NCBI GenBank assembly: GCA_032717465.1 | Contig: CM064670.1 | Span: 13,670,431-13,734,430 of the forward strand | DNA length: 64,000 nt | Source of the DNA: Coenobita brevimanus | Taxonomy: Eukaryota; Arthropoda; Malacostraca; Decapoda; Coenobitidae | Direction of reading: 5' to 3' | In this document: in pieces, positions 63,432 through 64,000 of the stretch | Numbering within the stretch: the first letter of the stretch is position 1 | Layout: each line of letters opens with the position of its first letter | Made by a program: the position numbers and the translations under genes | The notes under the pieces: model-generated | What the model was told of the DNA's origin: nothing | The model's input: only the letters and a program-made list of their open reading frames with translations | Databases searched by the model: none

Positions 63432-64000
63432 TTACTTACTCTCAGCTTTCCCTTTTTCTTTAGAATATCTCTTGTGAGTGAGAACATATTCATCAGCTAA
63501 AACTGCAGCATCAGACAAATTATCTATTCTTTTCTCATCAAGATATAGGCTTACATCTTTATAAATACACCTTTTGAAGTCCTCCAGCAAAATCATCTGC
63601 TTAAATTTACCAAAATCAGAATCCACATTCTTAGAATTTAACCACTGCTCTAACAGATCTTCTTTGATTTTTGCATACTCAACATGGGTTTGCTTATCTT
63701 GCTTGTAAGTTGTCCTAAATTTTACTCTATAGGCTTCAGGAACAAGCTCATAGGCCTTAAGAATCAAGCTCTTAACTACATCATAATTATCAGATTGATC
63801 CTGAGGCAAAGATGCATAAGTTACTTGAGCTTTACCGGTGAGAACAGTTTGAAGGAGTACTGGCCAATACTCCTTGGGCCAATTAAAACCTGTAGCTACC
63901 CTCTCAAACAACTGAAAATACTTTGTTAAATCAGATTCATTAAAAGGAGGGACAAGTTTAACATTTTTAGCCACATCAAAATCATCAGAGCTAGATGATC
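63432..64000 (-). pseudogene. gypsy A copy 2 gag (partial)
   Basis: The frame is open to the window edge; the first ATG seen is at 63974. The helical capsid-like region includes LVPPFNESDLTKYFQLFERV, FNWPKEYWPVLLQTVL, EAYRVKFRTTYKQ and LYLDEKRIDNLSDAAVLADE, characteristic of retrotransposon gag. It ends at a TAA (63434-63432) directly before the zinc-knuckle segment, in the same frame. The N terminus lies outside the window. Confidence 0.88.

Larger units (their letters stand above)
59833..64000 (-). mobile_element. Ty3/gypsy element A copy 2 (minus strand, runs off the window)
   Basis: In element orientation: gag (from the window edge), CCHC knuckle, protease, integrase, start of RT, then a deletion, then the polypurine tract and 3' LTR. 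All coding parts are in one frame, interrupted by TAA at 63434-63432 and TGA at 61874-61872. About 840 bp (rest of RT and all RNase H) is lost at 60680/60681 relative to copy 1. Confidence 0.93.

Overview
The window is eukaryotic, intron-poor and dominated by repeats. The mix of Ty3/gypsy, CR1-, jockey-, I- and RTE-type LINEs, Penelope-like and hAT elements, tRNA-derived SINEs and abundant (AT)n, (GT)n and minisatellite DNA fits an arthropod, most likely a decapod crustacean. That assignment is an inference from repeat content. There is no bacterial-style gene organisation.

Layout, left to right. 1-3396: 3' part of Ty3/gypsy element A. 3400-9300: old LINE fragments, a tRNA-derived SINE inside a 47-bp minisatellite, two tandem repeats, an unrecognised 252-codon ORF (6529-7287, minus) and a 34-bp minisatellite carrying TGACGTCA in nearly every unit. 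9320-12642: a nearly full jockey-like LINE. 12645-19177: decayed LINE pieces, MITE-like repeats and simple repeats. 19178-21361: a second, 5'-truncated jockey-like LINE. 21985-23741: a CR1-like LINE (minus). 23995-30314: a Penelope-like remnant with GIY-YIG endonuclease (minus), split by Ty3/gypsy element B (24009-29552).

30490-33402 is the only convincing host gene: a long uninterrupted ORF of 970 codons joining a DZIP3-type HEPN domain to a NACHT-type STAND NTPase and a weakly LRR-like C terminus, preceded by a good 3' splice acceptor. Then come RTE-like and I-like LINE pieces (34836-38545, minus), a hAT transposon with perfect 8-bp target duplication that itself holds a TA-flanked MITE (38734-41150), a 3-kb minisatellite (42500-45533), a second array of the TGACGTCA minisatellite in inverted orientation (46372-47003), a long I-like LINE (47855-53045, minus) whose 3' UTR contains a duplicated, covarying hairpin, a GC-rich block with a 36-bp minisatellite (53640-55270), a decayed protein kinase (55643-56423), a decayed LINE with parts amplified in tandem (57200-58770), a second array of the 47-bp minisatellite, and a second copy of gypsy element A on the minus strand (59833-64000).

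Apart from the HEPN-NACHT gene and possibly the 6529-7287 ORF, the coding capacity belongs to mobile elements, and almost all of these have visible stops, frameshifts or deletions. Two features unify the window. Both gypsy families place integrase directly after protease and before reverse transcriptase, the Gmr1-like order. Several repeat families (gypsy A, the 47-bp array, the TGACGTCA array and an I-like endonuclease fragment) also occur as inverted pairs in mirrored order around the HEPN-NACHT gene.
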